Positions 24,219 through 39,500 are shown, numbered from the stretch's first letter. The stretch is DNA of 64,000 bases from Auanema rhodensis (GCA_964057225.1 OZ059898.1:17337267-17401266), one strand, 5' to 3'. Notes: generated by a model from the letters alone, not told the origin. A program made the numbers and translations.

Positions 24219-26324
24219 AAATGTTTTTGGAAGCAATGTTGAGTGTACATGGAAACTCGACATACACTAATGCATCATTTTTCAAACAATCATAACTAAT
24301 TTTTGTATTAAGCGTTTCTCAATGTAGTATAGTGCATTTGATGCGGATTTTTAAGCTGCGTCGATCTGTGTTATCAGATTTGCGCTAGTTTAAAAATGCA
24401 CCGAAATATCAACTGATATAAGTTCACACTTATATCCTCGATTTTCACCCTGAAGAATTAATTTTTTCGTTGAATAACATTGTCCATCGTCTTTGCCTTG
24501 AAAAACGAAATCTGAAAACATCTACTTTTTGCTAAATTATTTTGAAATTTTTCGAAAAAATTTTTGTCAAAATGTTTTTGGAAGCAATGATGAGTGTACA
24601 TGGAAACTCAACATACACTAATGCATCATTTTTCAAACGTTCATAACTAATTTTTGTATTCAGCGTTTCTTAATGTAGTATAGTGCATTTGATGCGGATT
24701 TTTAAGCTGCGTCGATCTGTGTTATCAGATTTGCGCTAGTTTAAAAATGCACCGAGATATCAACTGATATAAGTTCACACTTATATCCTCGATTTTCACC
24801 CTGAAGAATTAATTTTTTCGTTGAATAACATTGTCCATCGTCTTTGCCTTGAAAAAAGGAATCTAAAAACATTTACTTTTTGCTAAATTATTCTGAAATT
24901 TTTCGAAAAAATTTTTGTCAAAATGTTTTTGGAAGCAATGTTGAGTGTACATGGAAACTCAACATACACTAATGCACCATTATTCAAACGATCATAACTA
25001 ATTTTTGTATTAAGCGTTTCTCAATGTAGTATAGTGCATTCGATGCGGATTTGTAAGCTGCGTCGATCTGTGTTATCAGATTTGCGCTAGCTTAAAAATG
25101 CACCGAGATATCAACTGATATAAGTTCACACTTATATCCTCGATTTTCACCCTGAAGAATTAATTTTTTCGTTGAATAACATTGTCCATCGTCTTTGCCT
25201 TGAAAAAAGGAATCTAAAAACATCTACTTTTTGCTAAATTATTTTGAAATTTTTCGAAAAAATTTTTGTCAAAATGTTTTTGGAAGCAATGTTGAGTGTA
25301 CATGGAAACTCGACATACACTAATGCATCATTTTTCAAACAATCATAACTAATTTTTGTATTAAGCGTTTCTCAATGTAGTATAGTGCATTTGATGCGGA
25401 TTTTTAAGCTGCGTCGATCTGTGTTATCAGATTTGCGCTAGTTTAAAAATGCACCGAAATATCAACTGATATAAGTTCACACTTATATCCTCGATTTTCA
25501 CCCTGAAGAATTAATTTTTTCGTTGAATAACATTGTCCATCGTCTTTGCCTTGAAAAACGAAATCTGAAAACATCTACTTTTTGCTAAATTATTTTGAAA
25601 TTTTTCGAAAAAATTTTTGTCAAAATGTTTTTGGAAGCAATGATGAGTGTACATGGAAACTCAACATACACTAATGCATCATTTTTCAAACGTTCATAAC
25701 TAATTTTTGTATTCAGCGTTTCTTAATGTAGTATAGTGCATTTGATGCGGATTTTTAAGCTGCGTCGATCTGTGTTATCAGATTTGCGCTAGTTTAAAAA
25801 TGCACCGAGATATCAACTGATATAAGTTCACACTTATATCCTCGATTTTCACCCTGAAGAATTAATTTTTTCGTTGAATAACATTGTCCATCGTCTTTGC
25901 CTTGAAAAAAGGAATCTAAAAACATTTACTTTTTGCTAAATTATTCTGAAATTTTTCGAAAAAATTTTTGTCAAAATGTTTTTGGAAGCAATGTTGAGTG
26001 TACATGGAAACTCAACATACACTAATGCACCATTATTCAAACGATCATAACTAATTTTTGTATTAAGCGTTTCTCAATGTAGTATAGTGCATTCGATGCG
26101 GATTTGTAAGCTGCGTCGATCTGTGTTATCAGATTTGCGCTAGCTTAAAAATGCACCGAGATATCAACTGATATAAGTTCACACTTATATCCTCGATTTT
26201 CACCCTGAAGAATTAATTTTTTCGTTGAATAACATTGTCCATCGTCTTTGCCTTGAAAAAAGGAATCTAAAAACATCTACTTTTTGCTAAATTATTTTGA
26301 AATTTTTCGAAAAAATTTTTGTCA
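24219..26324. repeat. Tandem trimer duplication (1053 bp per copy)
   Basis: Three units at 24219-25271 are repeated at 25272-26324. Shared private markers are ACCGAAATATC (24401 region and 25454 region), GATGAG with CTTAATG in the second unit, and CATTATTC with GATTTGTAAG in the third. The copies agree by eye throughout. Confidence 0.87.
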
Positions 26325-29132
26325 AAATGTTTTTGGAAGCAATGATGAGTGTACATGGAAACTCAACATACACTAATGCATCATTTTTCAAACGTTCATA
26401 ACTAATTTTTGTATTCAGCGTTTCTTAATGTAGTATAGTGCATTTGATGCGGATTTTTAAGCTGCGTCGATCTGTGTTATCAGATTTGCGCTAGTTTAAA
26501 AATGCACCGAGATATCAACTGATATAAGTTCACACTTATATCCTCGATTTTCACCCTGAAGAATTAATTTTTTCGTTGAATAACATTGTCCATCGTCTTT
26601 GCCTTGAAAAACGAAATCTGAAAACATCTACTTTTTGCTAAATTATTTTGAAATTTTTCGAAAAAATTTTTGTCAAAATGTTTTTGGAAGCAATGATGAG
26701 TGTACATGGAAACTCAACATACACTAATGTACCATTTTTCAAACGATCATAACTAATTTTTGTATTAAGCGTTTCTCAATGTAGTATAGTGCATTCGATG
26801 CGGATTTTTAAGCTGCGTCGATCTGTGTTATCAGATTTGCGCTAGCTTAAAAATGCACCGAGATATCAACTGATATAAGTTCACACTTATATCCTCGATT
26901 TTCACCCTGAAGAATTAATTTTTTCGTTGAATAACATTGTCCATCGTCTTTGCCTTGAAAAAAGGAATCTAAAAACATTTACTTTTTGCTAAATTATTCT
27001 GAAATTTTTCGAAAAAATTTTTGTCAAAATGTTTTTGGAAGCAATGTTGAGTGTACATGGAAACTCAACATACACTAATGCACCATTATTCAAACGATCA
27101 TAACTAATTTTTGTATTAAGCGTTTCTCAATGTAGTATAGTGCATTCGATGCGGATTTTTAAGCTGCGTCGATCTGTGTTATCAGATTTGCGCTAGCTTA
27201 AAAATGCACCGAGATATCAACTGATATAAGTTCACACTTATATCCTCGATTTTCACCCTGAAGAATTAATTTTTTCGTTGAATAACATTGTCCATCGTCT
27301 TTGCCTTGAAAAACGAAATCTGAAAACATCTACTTTTTGCTAAATTATTTTGAAATTTTTCGAAAAAATTTTTGTCAAAATGTTTTTGGAAGCAATGATG
27401 AGTGTACATGGAAACTCAACATACACTAATGCATCATTTTTCAAACGTTCATAACTAATTTTTGTATTCAGCGTTTCTTAATGTAGTATAGTGCATTTGA
27501 TGCGGATTTTTAAGCTGCGTCGATCTGTGTTATCAGATTTGCGCTAGTTTAAAAATGCACCGAGATATCAACTGATATAAGTTCACACTTATATCCTCGA
27601 TTTTCACCCTGAAGAATTAATTTTTTCGTTGAATAACATTGTCCATCGTCTTTGCCTTGAAAAAAGGAATCTAAAAACATTTACTTTTTGCTAAATTATT
27701 CTGAAATTTTTCGAAAAAATTTTTGTCAAAATGTTTTTGGAAGCAATGTTGAGTGTACATGGAAACTCAACATACACTAATGCACCATTATTCAAACGAT
27801 CATAACTAATTTTTGTATTAAGCGTTTCTCAATGTAGTATAGTGCATTCGATGCGGATTTTTAAGCTGCGTCGATCTGTGTTATCAGATTTGCGCTAGCT
27901 TAAAAATGCACCGAGATATCAACTGATATAAGTTCACACTTATATCCTCGATTTTCACCCTGAAGAATTAATTTTTTCGTTGAATAACATTGTCCATCGT
28001 CTTTGCCTTGAAAAACGAAATCTGAAAACATCTACTTTTTGCTAAATTATTTTGAAATTTTTCGAAAAAATTTTTGTCAAAATGTTTTTGGAAGCAATGA
28101 TGAGTGTACATGGAAACTCAACATACACTAATGCACCATTTTTCAAACGATCATAACTAATTTTTGTATTAAGCGTTTCTCAATGTAGTATAGTGCATTC
28201 GATGCGGATTTTTAAGCTGCGTCGATCTGTGTTATCAGATTTGCGCTAGCTTAAAAATGCACCGAGATATCAACTGATATAAGTTCACACTTATATCCTC
28301 GATTTTCACCCTGAAGAATTAATTTTTTCGTTGAATAACATTGTCCATCGTCTTTGCCTTGAAAAAAGGAATCTAAAAACATCTACTTTTTGCTAAATTA
28401 TTTTGAAATTTTTCGAAAAAATTTTTGTCAAAATGTTTTTGGAAGCAATGATGAGTGTACATGGAAACTCAACATACACTAATGCATCATTTTTCAAACG
28501 TTCATAACTAATTTTTGTATTCAGCGTTTCTTAATGTAGTATAGTGCATTTGATGCGGATTTTTAAGCTGCGTCGATCTGTGTTATCAGATTTGCGCTAG
28601 TTTAAAAATGCACCGAGATATCAACTGATATAAGTTCACACTTATATCCTCGATTTTCACCCTGAAGAATTAATTTTTTCGTTGAATAACATTGTCCATC
28701 GTCTTTGCCTTGAAAAACGAAATCTGAAAACATCTACTTTTTGCTAAATTATTTTGAAATTTTTCGAAAAAATTTTTGTCAAAATGTTTTTGGAAGCAAT
28801 GATGAGTGTACATGGAAACTCAACATACACTAATGCACCATTTTTCAAACGATCATAACTAATTTTTGTATTAAGCGTTTCTCAATGTAGTATAGTGCAT
28901 TCGATGCGGATTTTTAAGCTGCGTCGATCTGTGTTATCAGATTTGCGCTAGCTTAAAAATGCACCGAGATATCAACTGATATAAGTTCACACTTATATCC
29001 TCGATTTTCACCCTGAAGAATTAATTTTTTCGTTGAATAACATTGTCCATCGTCTTTGCCTTGAAAAAAGGAATCTAAAAACATTTACTTTTTGCTAAAT
29101 TATTCTGAAATTTTTCGAAAAAATTTTTGTCA
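26325..29132. repeat. GATGAG/CTTAATG-rich units with a 702-bp repeat
   Basis: Units with GATGAG in place of GTTGAG alternate with CATTATTC or ordinary type I units. The unit at 27027 returns at 27729 (both CATTATTC with CGAAATCTG), a two-unit spacing. The GATGAG variant is confined to about 24.6-32 kb and lies in the left arm of inverted repeat 1. Confidence 0.8.
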
Positions 29133-31238
29133 AAATGTTTTTGGAAGCAATGTTGAGTGTACATGGAAACTCAACATACACTAATGCACCATTTTTCAAA
29201 CGATCATAACTAATTTTTGTATTAAGCGTTTCTCAATGTAGTATAGTGCATTCGATGCGGATTTTTAAGCTGCGTCGATCTGTGTTATCAGATTTGCGCT
29301 AGCTTAAAAATGCACCGAGATATCAACTGATATAAGTTCACACTTATATCCTCGATTTTCACCCTGAAGAATTAATTTTTTCGTTGAATAACATTGTCCA
29401 TCGTCTTTGCCTTGAAAAAAGGAATCTAAAAACATCTACTTTTTGCTAAATTATTTTGAAATTTTTCGAAAAAATTTTTGTCAAAATGTTTTTGGAAGCA
29501 ATGTTGAGTGAACATGGAAACTCAACATACACTAATGCATCATTTTTCAAACAATCATAACTAATTTTTGTATTAAGCGTTTCTCAATGTAGTATAGTGC
29601 ATTTGATGAGGATTTTTAAGCTGCGTCGATCTGTGTTATCAGATTTGCGCTAGCTTAAAAATGCACCGAGATATCAACTGATATAAGTTCACACTTATAT
29701 CCTCGATTTTCACCCTGAAGAATTAATTTTTTCGTTGAATAACATTGTCCATCGTCTTTGCCTTGAAAAAAGGAATCTAAAAACATCTACTTTTTGCTAA
29801 ATTATTTTGAAATTTTTCGAAAAAATTTTTGTCAAAATGTTTTTGGAAGCAATGTTGAGTGAACATGGAAACTCAACATACACTAATGCATCATTTTTCA
29901 AACAATCATAACTAATTTTTGTATTAAGCGTTTCTCAATGTAGTATAGTGCATTTGATGCGGATTTTTAAGCTGCGTCGATCTGTGTTATCAGATTTGCG
30001 CTAGCTTAAAAATGCACCGAGATATCAACTGATATAAGTTCACACTTATATCCTCGATTTTCACCCTGAAGAATTAATTTTTTCGTTGAATAACATTGTC
30101 CATCGTCTTTGCCTTGAAAAAAGGAATCTAAAAACATCTACTTTTTGCTAAATTATTTTGAAATTTTTCGAAAAAATTTTTGTCAAAATGTTTTTGGAAG
30201 CAATGTTGAGTGTACATGGAAACTCAACATACACTAATGCACCATTTTTCAAACGATCATAACTAATTTTTGTATTAAGCGTTTCTCAATGTAGTATAGT
30301 GCATTCGATGCGGATTTTTAAGCTGCGTCGATCTGTGTTATCAGATTTGCGCTAGCTTAAAAATGCACCGAGATATCAACTGATATAAGTTCACACTTAT
30401 ATCCTCGATTTTCACCCTGAAGAATTAATTTTTTCGTTGAATAACATTGTCCATCGTCTTTGCCTTGAAAAAAGGAATCTAAAAACATCTACTTTTTGCT
30501 AAATTATTTTGAAATTTTTCGAAAAAATTTTTGTCAAAATGTTTTTGGAAGCAATGTTGAGTGAACATGGAAACTCAACATACACTAATGCATCATTTTT
30601 CAAACAATCATAACTAATTTTTGTATTAAGCGTTTCTCAATGTAGTATAGTGCATTTGATGAGGATTTTTAAGCTGCGTCGATCTGTGTTATCAGATTTG
30701 CGCTAGCTTAAAAATGCACCGAGATATCAACTGATATAAGTTCACACTTATATCCTCGATTTTCACCCTGAAGAATTAATTTTTTCGTTGAATAACATTG
30801 TCCATCGTCTTTGCCTTGAAAAAAGGAATCTAAAAACATCTACTTTTTGCTAAATTATTTTGAAATTTTTCGAAAAAATTTCTGTCAAAATGTTTTTGGA
30901 AGCAATGTTGAGTGAACATGGAAACTCAACATACACTAATGCATCATTTTTCAAACAATCATAACTAATTTTTGTATTAAGCGTTTCTCAATGTAGTATA
31001 GTGCATTTGATGCGGATTTTTAAGCTGCGTCGATCTGTGTTATCAGATTTGCGCTAGCTTAAAAATGCACCGAGATATCAACTGATATAAGTTCACACTT
31101 ATATCCTCGATTTTCACCCTGAAGAATTAATTTTTTCGTTGAATAACATTGTCCATCGTCTTTGCCTTGAAAAAAGGAATCTAAAAACATTTACTTTTTG
31201 CTAAATTATTCTGAAATTTTTCGAAAAAATTTCTGTCA
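29133..31238. repeat. Trimer duplication (1053-bp offset) with type III pairs
   Basis: A GCACC/CGATC unit followed by two GTGAAC/CAATC units at 29133-30185 is repeated at 30186-31238. Both copies share the private GATGAGGATTT (about 29605 and 30658) in the second unit. The second copy has AATTTCTGTC near 30890 and CATTTAC/ATTCTG with AATTTCTGTC at its end. Confidence 0.83.
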
Positions 31239-33344
31239 AAATGTTTTTGGAAGCAATGTTGAGTGTACATGGAAACTCAACATACACTAATGCATCATTT
31301 TTCAAACGATCATAACTAATTTTTGTATTAAGCGTTTCTCAATGTAGTATAGTGCATTCGATGCGGATTTTTAAGCTGCGTCGATCTGTGTTATCAGATT
31401 TGCGCTAGCTTAAAAATGCACCGAGATATCAACTGATATAAGTTCACACTTATATCCTCGATTTTCACCCTGAAGAATTAATTTTTTCGTTGAATAACAT
31501 TGTCCATCGTCTTCGCCTTGAAAAAAGGAATCTAAAAACATCTACTTTTTGCTAAATTATTTTGAAATTTTTCGAAAAAATTTTTGTCAAAATGTTTTTG
31601 GAAGCAATGTTGAGTGTACATGGAAACTCGACATACACTAATGCATCATTTTTCAAACAATCATAACTAATTTTTGTATTAAGCGTTTCTCAATGTAGTA
31701 TAGTGCATTTGATGCGGATTTTTAAGCTGCGTCGATTTGTGTTATCAGATTTGCGCTAGTTTAAAAATGCACCGAAATATCAACTGATATAAGTTCACAC
31801 TTATATCCTCGATTTTCACCCTGAAGAATTAATTTTTTCGTTGAATAACATTGTCCATCGTCTTTGCCTTGAAAAACGAAATCTGAAAACATCTACTTTT
31901 TGCTAAATTATTTTGAAATTTTTCGAAAAAATTTTTGTCAAAATGTTTTTGGAAGCAATGATGAGTGTACATGGAAACTCAACATACACTAATGCATCAT
32001 TTTTCAAACGTTCATAACTAATTTTTGTCTTCAGCGTTTCTTAATGTAGTATAGTGCATTTGATGCGGATTTTTAAGCTGCGTCGATCTGTGTTATCAGA
32101 TTTGCGCTAGTTTAAAAATGCACCGAGATATCAACTGATATAAGTTCACACTTATATCCTCGATTTTCACCCTGAAGAATTAATTTTTTCGTTGAATAAC
32201 ATTGTCCATCGTCTTTGCCTTGAAAAAAGGAATCTAAAAACATTTACTTTTTGCTAAATTATTCTGAAATTTTTCGAAAAAATTTTTGTCAAAATGTTTT
32301 TGGAAGCAATGTTGAGTGTACATGGAAACTCAACATACACTAATGCACCATTATTCAAACGATCATAACTAATTTTTGTATTAAGCGTTTCTCAATGTAG
32401 TATAGTGCATTCGATGCGGATTTTTAAGTTGCGTCGATCTGTGTTATCAGATTTGCGCTAGCTTAAAAATGCACCGAGATATCAACTGATATAAGTTCAC
32501 ACTTATATCCTCGATTTTCACCCTGAAGAATTAATTTTTTCGTTGAATAACATTGTCCATCGTCTTTGCCTTGAAAAAAGGAATCTAAAAACATCTACTT
32601 TTTGCTAAATTATTTTGAAATTTTTCGAAAAAATTTTTGTCAAAATGTTTTTGGAAGCAATGTTGAGTGAACATGGAAACTCAACATACACTAATGCATC
32701 ATTTTTCAAACAATCATAACTAATTTTTGTATTAAGCGTTTCTCAATGTAGTATAGTGCATTTGATGCGGATTTTTAAGCTGCGTCGATCTGTGTTATCA
32801 GATTTGCGCTAGCTTAAAAATGCACCGAGATATCAACTGATATAAGTTCACACTTATATCCTCGATTTTCACCCTGAAGAATTAATTTTTTCGTTGAATA
32901 ACATTGTCCATCGTCTTTGCCTTGAAAAAAGGAATCTAAAAACATCTACTTTTTGCTAAATTATTTTGAAATTTTTCGAAAAAATTTTTGTCAAAATGTT
33001 TTTGGAAGCAATGTTGAGTGAACATGGAAACTCAACATACACTAATGCATCATTTTTCAAACAATCATAACTAATTTTTGTATTAAGCGTTTCTCAATGT
33101 AGTATAGTGCATTTGATGCGGATTTTTAAGCTGCGTCGATCTGTGTTATCAGATTTGCGCTAGCTTAAAAATGCACCGAGATATCAACTGATATAAGTTC
33201 ACACTTATATCCTCGATTTTCACCCTGAAGAATTAATTTTTTCGTTGAATAACATTGTCCATCGTCTTTGCCTTGAAAAAAGGAATCTAAAAACATCTAC
33301 TTTTTGCTAAATTATTTTGAAATTTTTCGAAAAAATTTTTGTCA
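31239..33344. repeat. Mixed units bridging two higher-order domains
   Basis: This stretch holds the last ACCGAAAT, GATGAG and CATTATTC units (31590-32642), which match the trimer of 24219 with a few new changes (GTCGATTTGT, GTCTTCAGCG, AAGTTGCG). Two type III units follow. It looks like a third, more diverged copy of the 24-26 kb trimer displaced by several kilobases. Confidence 0.78.
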
Positions 33345-36300
33345 AAATGTTTTTGGAAGCAATGTTGAGTGAACATGGAAACTCAACATACACTAATGCA
33401 TCATTTTTCAAACAATCATAACTAATTTTTGTATTAAGCGTTTCTCAATGTAGTATAGTGCATTTGATGCGGATTTTTAAGCTGCGTCGATCTGTGTTAT
33501 CAGATTTGCGCTAGCTTAAAAATGCACCGAGATATCAACTGATATAAGTTCACACTTATATCCTCGATTTTCACCCTGAAGAATTAATTTTTTCGTTGAA
33601 TAACATTGTCCATCGTCTTTGCCTTGAAAAAAGGAATCTAAAAACATTTACTTTTTGCTAAATTATTCTGAAATTTTTCGAAAAAATTTCTGTCAAAATG
33701 TTTTTGGAAGCAATGTTGAGTGTACATGGAAACTCAACATACACTAATGCATCATTTTTCAAACGATCATAACTAATTTTTGTATTAAGCGTTTCTCAAT
33801 GTAGTATAGTGCATTCGATGCGGATTTTTAAGCTGCGTCGATCTGTGTTATCAGATTTGCGCTAGCTTAAAAATGCACCGAGATATCAACTGATATAAGT
33901 TCACACTTATATCCTCGATTTTCACCCTGAAGAATTGATTTTTTCGTTGAATAACATTGTCCATCGTCTTTGCCTTGAAAAAAGGAATCTAAAAACATTT
34001 ACTTTTTGCTAAATTATTCTGAAATTTTTCGAAAAAATTTTTGTCAAAATGTTTTTGGAAGCAATGTTGAGTGTACATGGAAACTCAACATACACTAATG
34101 CATCATTTTTCAAACGATCATAACTAATTTTTGTATTAAGCGTTTCTCAATGTAGTATAGTGCATTTGATGCGGATTTTTAAGCTGCGTCGATCTGTGTT
34201 ATCAGATTTGCGCTAGCTTAAAAATGCACCGAGATATCAACTGATATAAGTTCACACTTATATCCTCGATTTTCACCCTGAAGAAATAATTTTTTCGTTG
34301 AATAACATTGTCCATCGTCTTTGCCTTGAGAAAAGGAATCTAAAAACATCTACTTTTTGCTAAATTATTTTGAAGTTTTTCGAAAAAATTTTTGTCAAAA
34401 TGTTTTTGGAAGCAATGTTGAGTGTACATGGAAACTCAACATACACTAATGCATCATTTTTCAAACGATCATAACTCATTTTTGTATTAAGCGTTTCTCA
34501 ATGTAGTATAGTGCATTCGATGCGGATTTTTAAGCTGCGTCGATCTGTGTTATCAGATTTGCGCTAGCTTAAAAATGCACCGAGATATCAACTGATATAA
34601 GTTCACACTTATATCCTCGATTTTCACCCTGAAGAATTAATTTTTTCGTTGAATAACATTGTCCATCGTCTTTGCCTTGAAAAAAGGAATCTAGAAACAT
34701 TTACTTTTTGCTAAATTATTCTGAAATTTTTCGAAAAAATTTTTGTCAAAATGTTTTTGGAAGCAATGTTGAGTGTACATGGAAACTCAACATACACTAA
34801 TGCACCATTTTTCAAACGATCATAACTAATTTTTGTATTAAGCGTTTCTCAATGTAGTATAATGCATTCGATGCGGATTTTTAAGCTGCGTCGATCTGTG
34901 TTATCAGATTTGCGCTAGCTTAAAAATGCACCGAGATATCAACTGATATAAGTTCACACTTATATCCTCGATTTTCACCCTGAAGAATTAATTTTTTCGT
35001 TGAATAACATTGTCCATCGTCTTTGCCTTGAAAAAAGGAATCTAAAAACATCTACTTTTTGCTAAATTATTCTGAAATTTTTCGAAAAAATTTTTGTCAA
35101 AATGTTTTTGGAAGCAATGTTGAGTGTACATGGAAACTCAACATACACTAATGCACCATTTTTCAAACGATCATAACTAATTTTTGTATTAAGCGTTTCT
35201 CAATGTAGTATAATGCATTCGATGCGGATTTTTAAGCTGCGTCGATCTGTGTTATCAGATTTGCGCTAGCTTAAAAATGCACCGAGATATCAACTGATAT
35301 AAGTTCACACTTATATCCTCGATTTTCACCCTGAAGAATTAATTTTTTCGTTGAATAACATTGTCCATCGTCTTTGCCTTGAAAAAAGGAATCTAAAAAC
35401 ATTTACTTTTTGCTAAATTATTCTGAAATTTTTCGAAAAAATTTTTGTCAAAATGTTTTTGGAAGCAATGTTGAGTGTACATGGAAACTCAACATACACT
35501 AATGCACCATTTTTCAAACGATCATAACTAATTTTTGTATCAAGCGTTTCTCAATGTAGTATAGTGCATTCGATGCGGATTTTTAAGCTGCGTCGATCTG
35601 TGTTATCAGATTTGCGCTAGCTTAAAAATGCACCGAGATATCAACTGATATAAGTTCACACTTATATCCTCGATTTTCACCCTGAAGAATTAATTTTTTC
35701 GTTGAATAACATTGTCCATCGTCTTTGCCTTGAAAAAAGGAATCTAAAAACATCTACTTTTTGCTAAATTATTTTGAAATTTTTCGAAAAAATTTTTGTC
35801 AAAATGTTTTTGGAAGCAATGTTGAGTGTACATGGAAAATCAACATACACTAATGCATCATTTTTCAAACGATCATAACTAATTTTTGTATTAAGCGTTT
35901 CTCAATGTAGTATAGTGCATTCGATGCGGATTTTTAAGCTGCGTCGATCTGTGTTATCAGATTTGCGCTAGCTCAAAAATGCACCGAGATATCAACTGAT
36001 ATAAGTTCACACTTATATCCTCGATTTTCACCCTGAAGAATTATTTTTTTCGTTGAATAACATTGTCCATCGTCTTTGCCTTGAAAAAAGGAATCTAAAA
36101 ACATCTACTTTTTGCTAAATTATTTTGAAATTTTTCGAAAAAATTTCTGTCAAAATGTTTTTGGTAGCAATGTTGAGTGTACATGGAAACTCAACATACA
36201 CTAATGCATCATTTTTCAAACGATCATAACTAATTTTTGTATTAAGCGTTTCTCAATGTAGTATAGTGCATTCGATGCGGATTTTTAAGCTGCGTCGATC

Positions 36301-36503
36301 TGTGTTATCAGATTTGCGCTAGCTTAAAAATGCACCGAGATATCAACTGATATAAGTTCACACTTATATCCTCGATTTTCACCCTGAAGAATTGATTTTT
36401 TCGTTGAATAACATTGTCCATCGTCTTTGCCTTGAAAAAAGGAATCTAAAAACATTTACTTTTTGCTAAATTATTCTGAAATTTTTCGAAAAAATTTTTG
36501 TCA
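33345..36503. repeat. Long-range duplicated segment, copy 1
   Basis: Units from 33345 to about 35100 match those 7020 bp (20 units) downstream. Shared markers are GAATTGATTTT (33931 and 40951), CTTGAGAAAAGG with TGAAGTTTTT (34324 and 41344), and TATAATGCATTCG (34860 and 41880). Further right the offset becomes 7371 bp (21 units): GCTCAAAAATG (35971 and 43342) and TTTTTGGTAGC (36161 and 43532). One extra unit was therefore gained or lost between the two halves. Confidence 0.82.
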
Positions 36504-39500
36504 AAATGTTTTTGGAAGCAATGTTGAGTGTACATGGAAACTCAACATACACTAATGCATCATTTTTCAAACGATCATAACTAATTTTTGTATTAAGCGT
36601 TTCTCAATGTAGTATAGTGCATTTGATGCGGATTGTTAAGCTGCGTCGATCTGTGTTATCAGATTTGCGCTAGCTTAAAAATGCACCGAGATATCAACTG
36701 ATATAAGTTCACACTTATATCCTCGATTTTCACCCTGAAGAAATAATTTTTTCGTTGAATAACATTGTCCATCGTCTTTGCCTTGAAAAAAGGAATCTAA
36801 AAACATCTACTTTTTGCTAAATTATTTTGAAATTTTTCGAAAAAATTTTTGTCAAAATGTTTTTGGAAGCAATGTTGAGTGAACATGGAAACTCAACATA
36901 CACTAATGCATCATTTTTCAAACAATCATAACTAATTTTTGTATTAAGCGTTTCTCAATGTAGTATAGTGCATTTGATGCGGATTTTTAAGCTGCGTCGA
37001 TCTGTGTTATCAGATTTGCGCTAGCTTAAAAATGCACCGAGATATCAACTGATATAAGTTCACACTTATATCCTCGATTTTCACCCTGAAGAATTAATTT
37101 TTTCGTTGAATAACATTGTCCATCGTCTTTGCCTTGAAAAAAGGAATCTAAAAACATTTACTTTTTGCTAAATTATTCTGAAATTTTTCGAAAAAATTTT
37201 TGTCAAAATGTTTTTGGAAGCAATGTTGAGTGTACATGGAAACTCAACATACACTAATGCATCATTTTTCAAACGATCATAACTAATTTTTGTATTAAGC
37301 GTTTCTCAATGTAGTATAGTGCATTTGATGCGGATTTTTAAGCTGCGTCGATCTGTGTTATCAGATTTGCGCTAGCTTAAAAATGCACCGAGATATCAGC
37401 TGATATAAGTTCACACTTATATCCTCGATTTTCACCCTGAAGAAATAATTTTTTCGTTGAATAACATTGTCCATCGTCTTTGCCTTAAAAAAAGGAATCT
37501 AAAAACATCTACTTTTTGCTAAATTATTTTGAAATTTTTCGAAAAAATTTTTGTCAAAATGTTTTTGGAAGCAATGTTGAGTGTACATGGAAACTCAACA
37601 TACACTAATGCATCATTTTTCAAACGATCATAACTAATTTTTGTATTAAGCGTTTCTCAATGTAGTATAGTGCATTTGATGCGGATTTTTAAGCTGCGTC
37701 GATCTGTGTTATCAGATTTGCGCTAGCTTAAAAATGCACCGAGATATCAACTGATATAAGTTCACACTTATATCCTCGATTTTCACCCTGAAGAAATAAT
37801 TTTTTCGTTGAATAACATTGTCCATCGTCTTTGCCTTGAAAAAAGGAATCTAAAAACATCTGCTTTTTGCTAAATTATTTTGAAATTTTTCGAAAAAATT
37901 TTTGTCAAAATGTTTTTGGAAGCAATGTTGAGTGAACATGGAAACTCAAAATACACTAATGCATCATTTTTCAAACAATCATAACTAATTTTTGTATTAA
38001 GCGTTTCTCAATGTAGTATAGTGCATTTGATGCGGATTTTTAAGCTGCGTCGATCTGTGTTATCAGATTTGCGCTAGCTTAAAAATGCACCGAGATATCA
38101 ACTGATATAAGTTCACACTTATATCCTCGATTTTCACCCTGAAGAAATAATTTTTTCGTTGAATAACATTGTCCATCGTCTTTGCCTTGAAAAAAGGAAT
38201 CTGAAAACATCTACTTTTTGCTAAATTATTTTGAAATTTTTCGAAAAAATTTTTGTCAAAATGTTTTTGGAAGCAATGTTGAGTGAACATGGAAACTCAA
38301 CATACACTAATGCATCATTTTTCAAACAATCATAACTAATTTTTGTATTAAGCGTTTCTCAATGTAGTATAGTGCATTTGATGCGGATTTTTAAGCTGCG
38401 TCGATCTGTGTTATCAGATTTGCGCTAGCTTAAAAATGCACCGAGATATCAACTGATATAAGTTCACACTTATATCCTCGATTTTCACCCTGAAGAATTA
38501 ATTTTTTCGTTGAATAACATTGTCCATCGTCTTTGCCTTGAAAAAAGGAATCTAAAAACATTTACTTTTTGCTAAATCATTCTGAAATTTTTCGAAAAAA
38601 TTTCTGTCAAAATGTTTTTGGAAGCAATGTTGAGTGTACATGGAAACTCAACATACACTAATGCATCATTTTTCAAACGATCATAACTAATTTTTGTATT
38701 AAGCGTTTCTCAATGTAGTATAGTGCATTCGATGCGGATTTTTAAGCTGCGTCGATCTGTGTTATCAGATTTGCGCTAGCTTAAAAATGCACCGAGATAT
38801 CAACTGATATAAGTTCACACTTATATCCTCGATTTTCACCCTGAAGAATTGATTTTTTCGTTGAATAACATTGTCCATCGTCTTTGCCTTGAAAAAAGGA
38901 ATCTAAAAACATTTACTTTTTGCTAAATTATTCTGAAATTTTTCGAAAAAATTTTTGTCAAAATGTTTTTGGAAGCAATGTTGAGTGTACATGGAAACTC
39001 AACATACACTAATGCATCATTTTTCAAACGATCATAACTAATTTTTGTATTAAGCGTTTCTCAATGTAGTATAGTGCATTTGATGCGGATTTTTAAGCTG
39101 CGTCGATCTGTGTTATCAGATTTGCGCTAGCTTAAAAATGCACCGAGATATCAACTGATATAAGTTCACACTTATATCCTCGATTTTCACCCTGAAGAAA
39201 TAATTTTTTCGTTGAATAACATTGTCCATCGTCTTTGCCTTAAAAAAAGGAATCTAAAAACATCTACTTTTTGCTAAATTATTTTGAAATTTTTCGAAAA
39301 AATTTTTGTCAAAATGTTTTTGGAAGCAATGTTGAGCGAACATGGAAACTCAACATACACTAATGCATCATTTTTCAAACAATCATAACTAATTTTTGTA
39401 TTAAGCGTTTCTCAATGTAGTATAGTGCATTTGATGCGGATTTTTAAGCTGCGTCGATCTGTGTTATCAGATTTGCGCTAGCTTAAAAATGCACCGAGAT

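Noticed and set aside
38063-38290. Second 75-codon open frame on the minus strand, one residue different
   Set aside because: Same phase and same two permissive variants as the frame at 4368. It is a second chance combination of array variants, not a conserved gene copy. The other roughly 180 units do not keep the frame open at this length.
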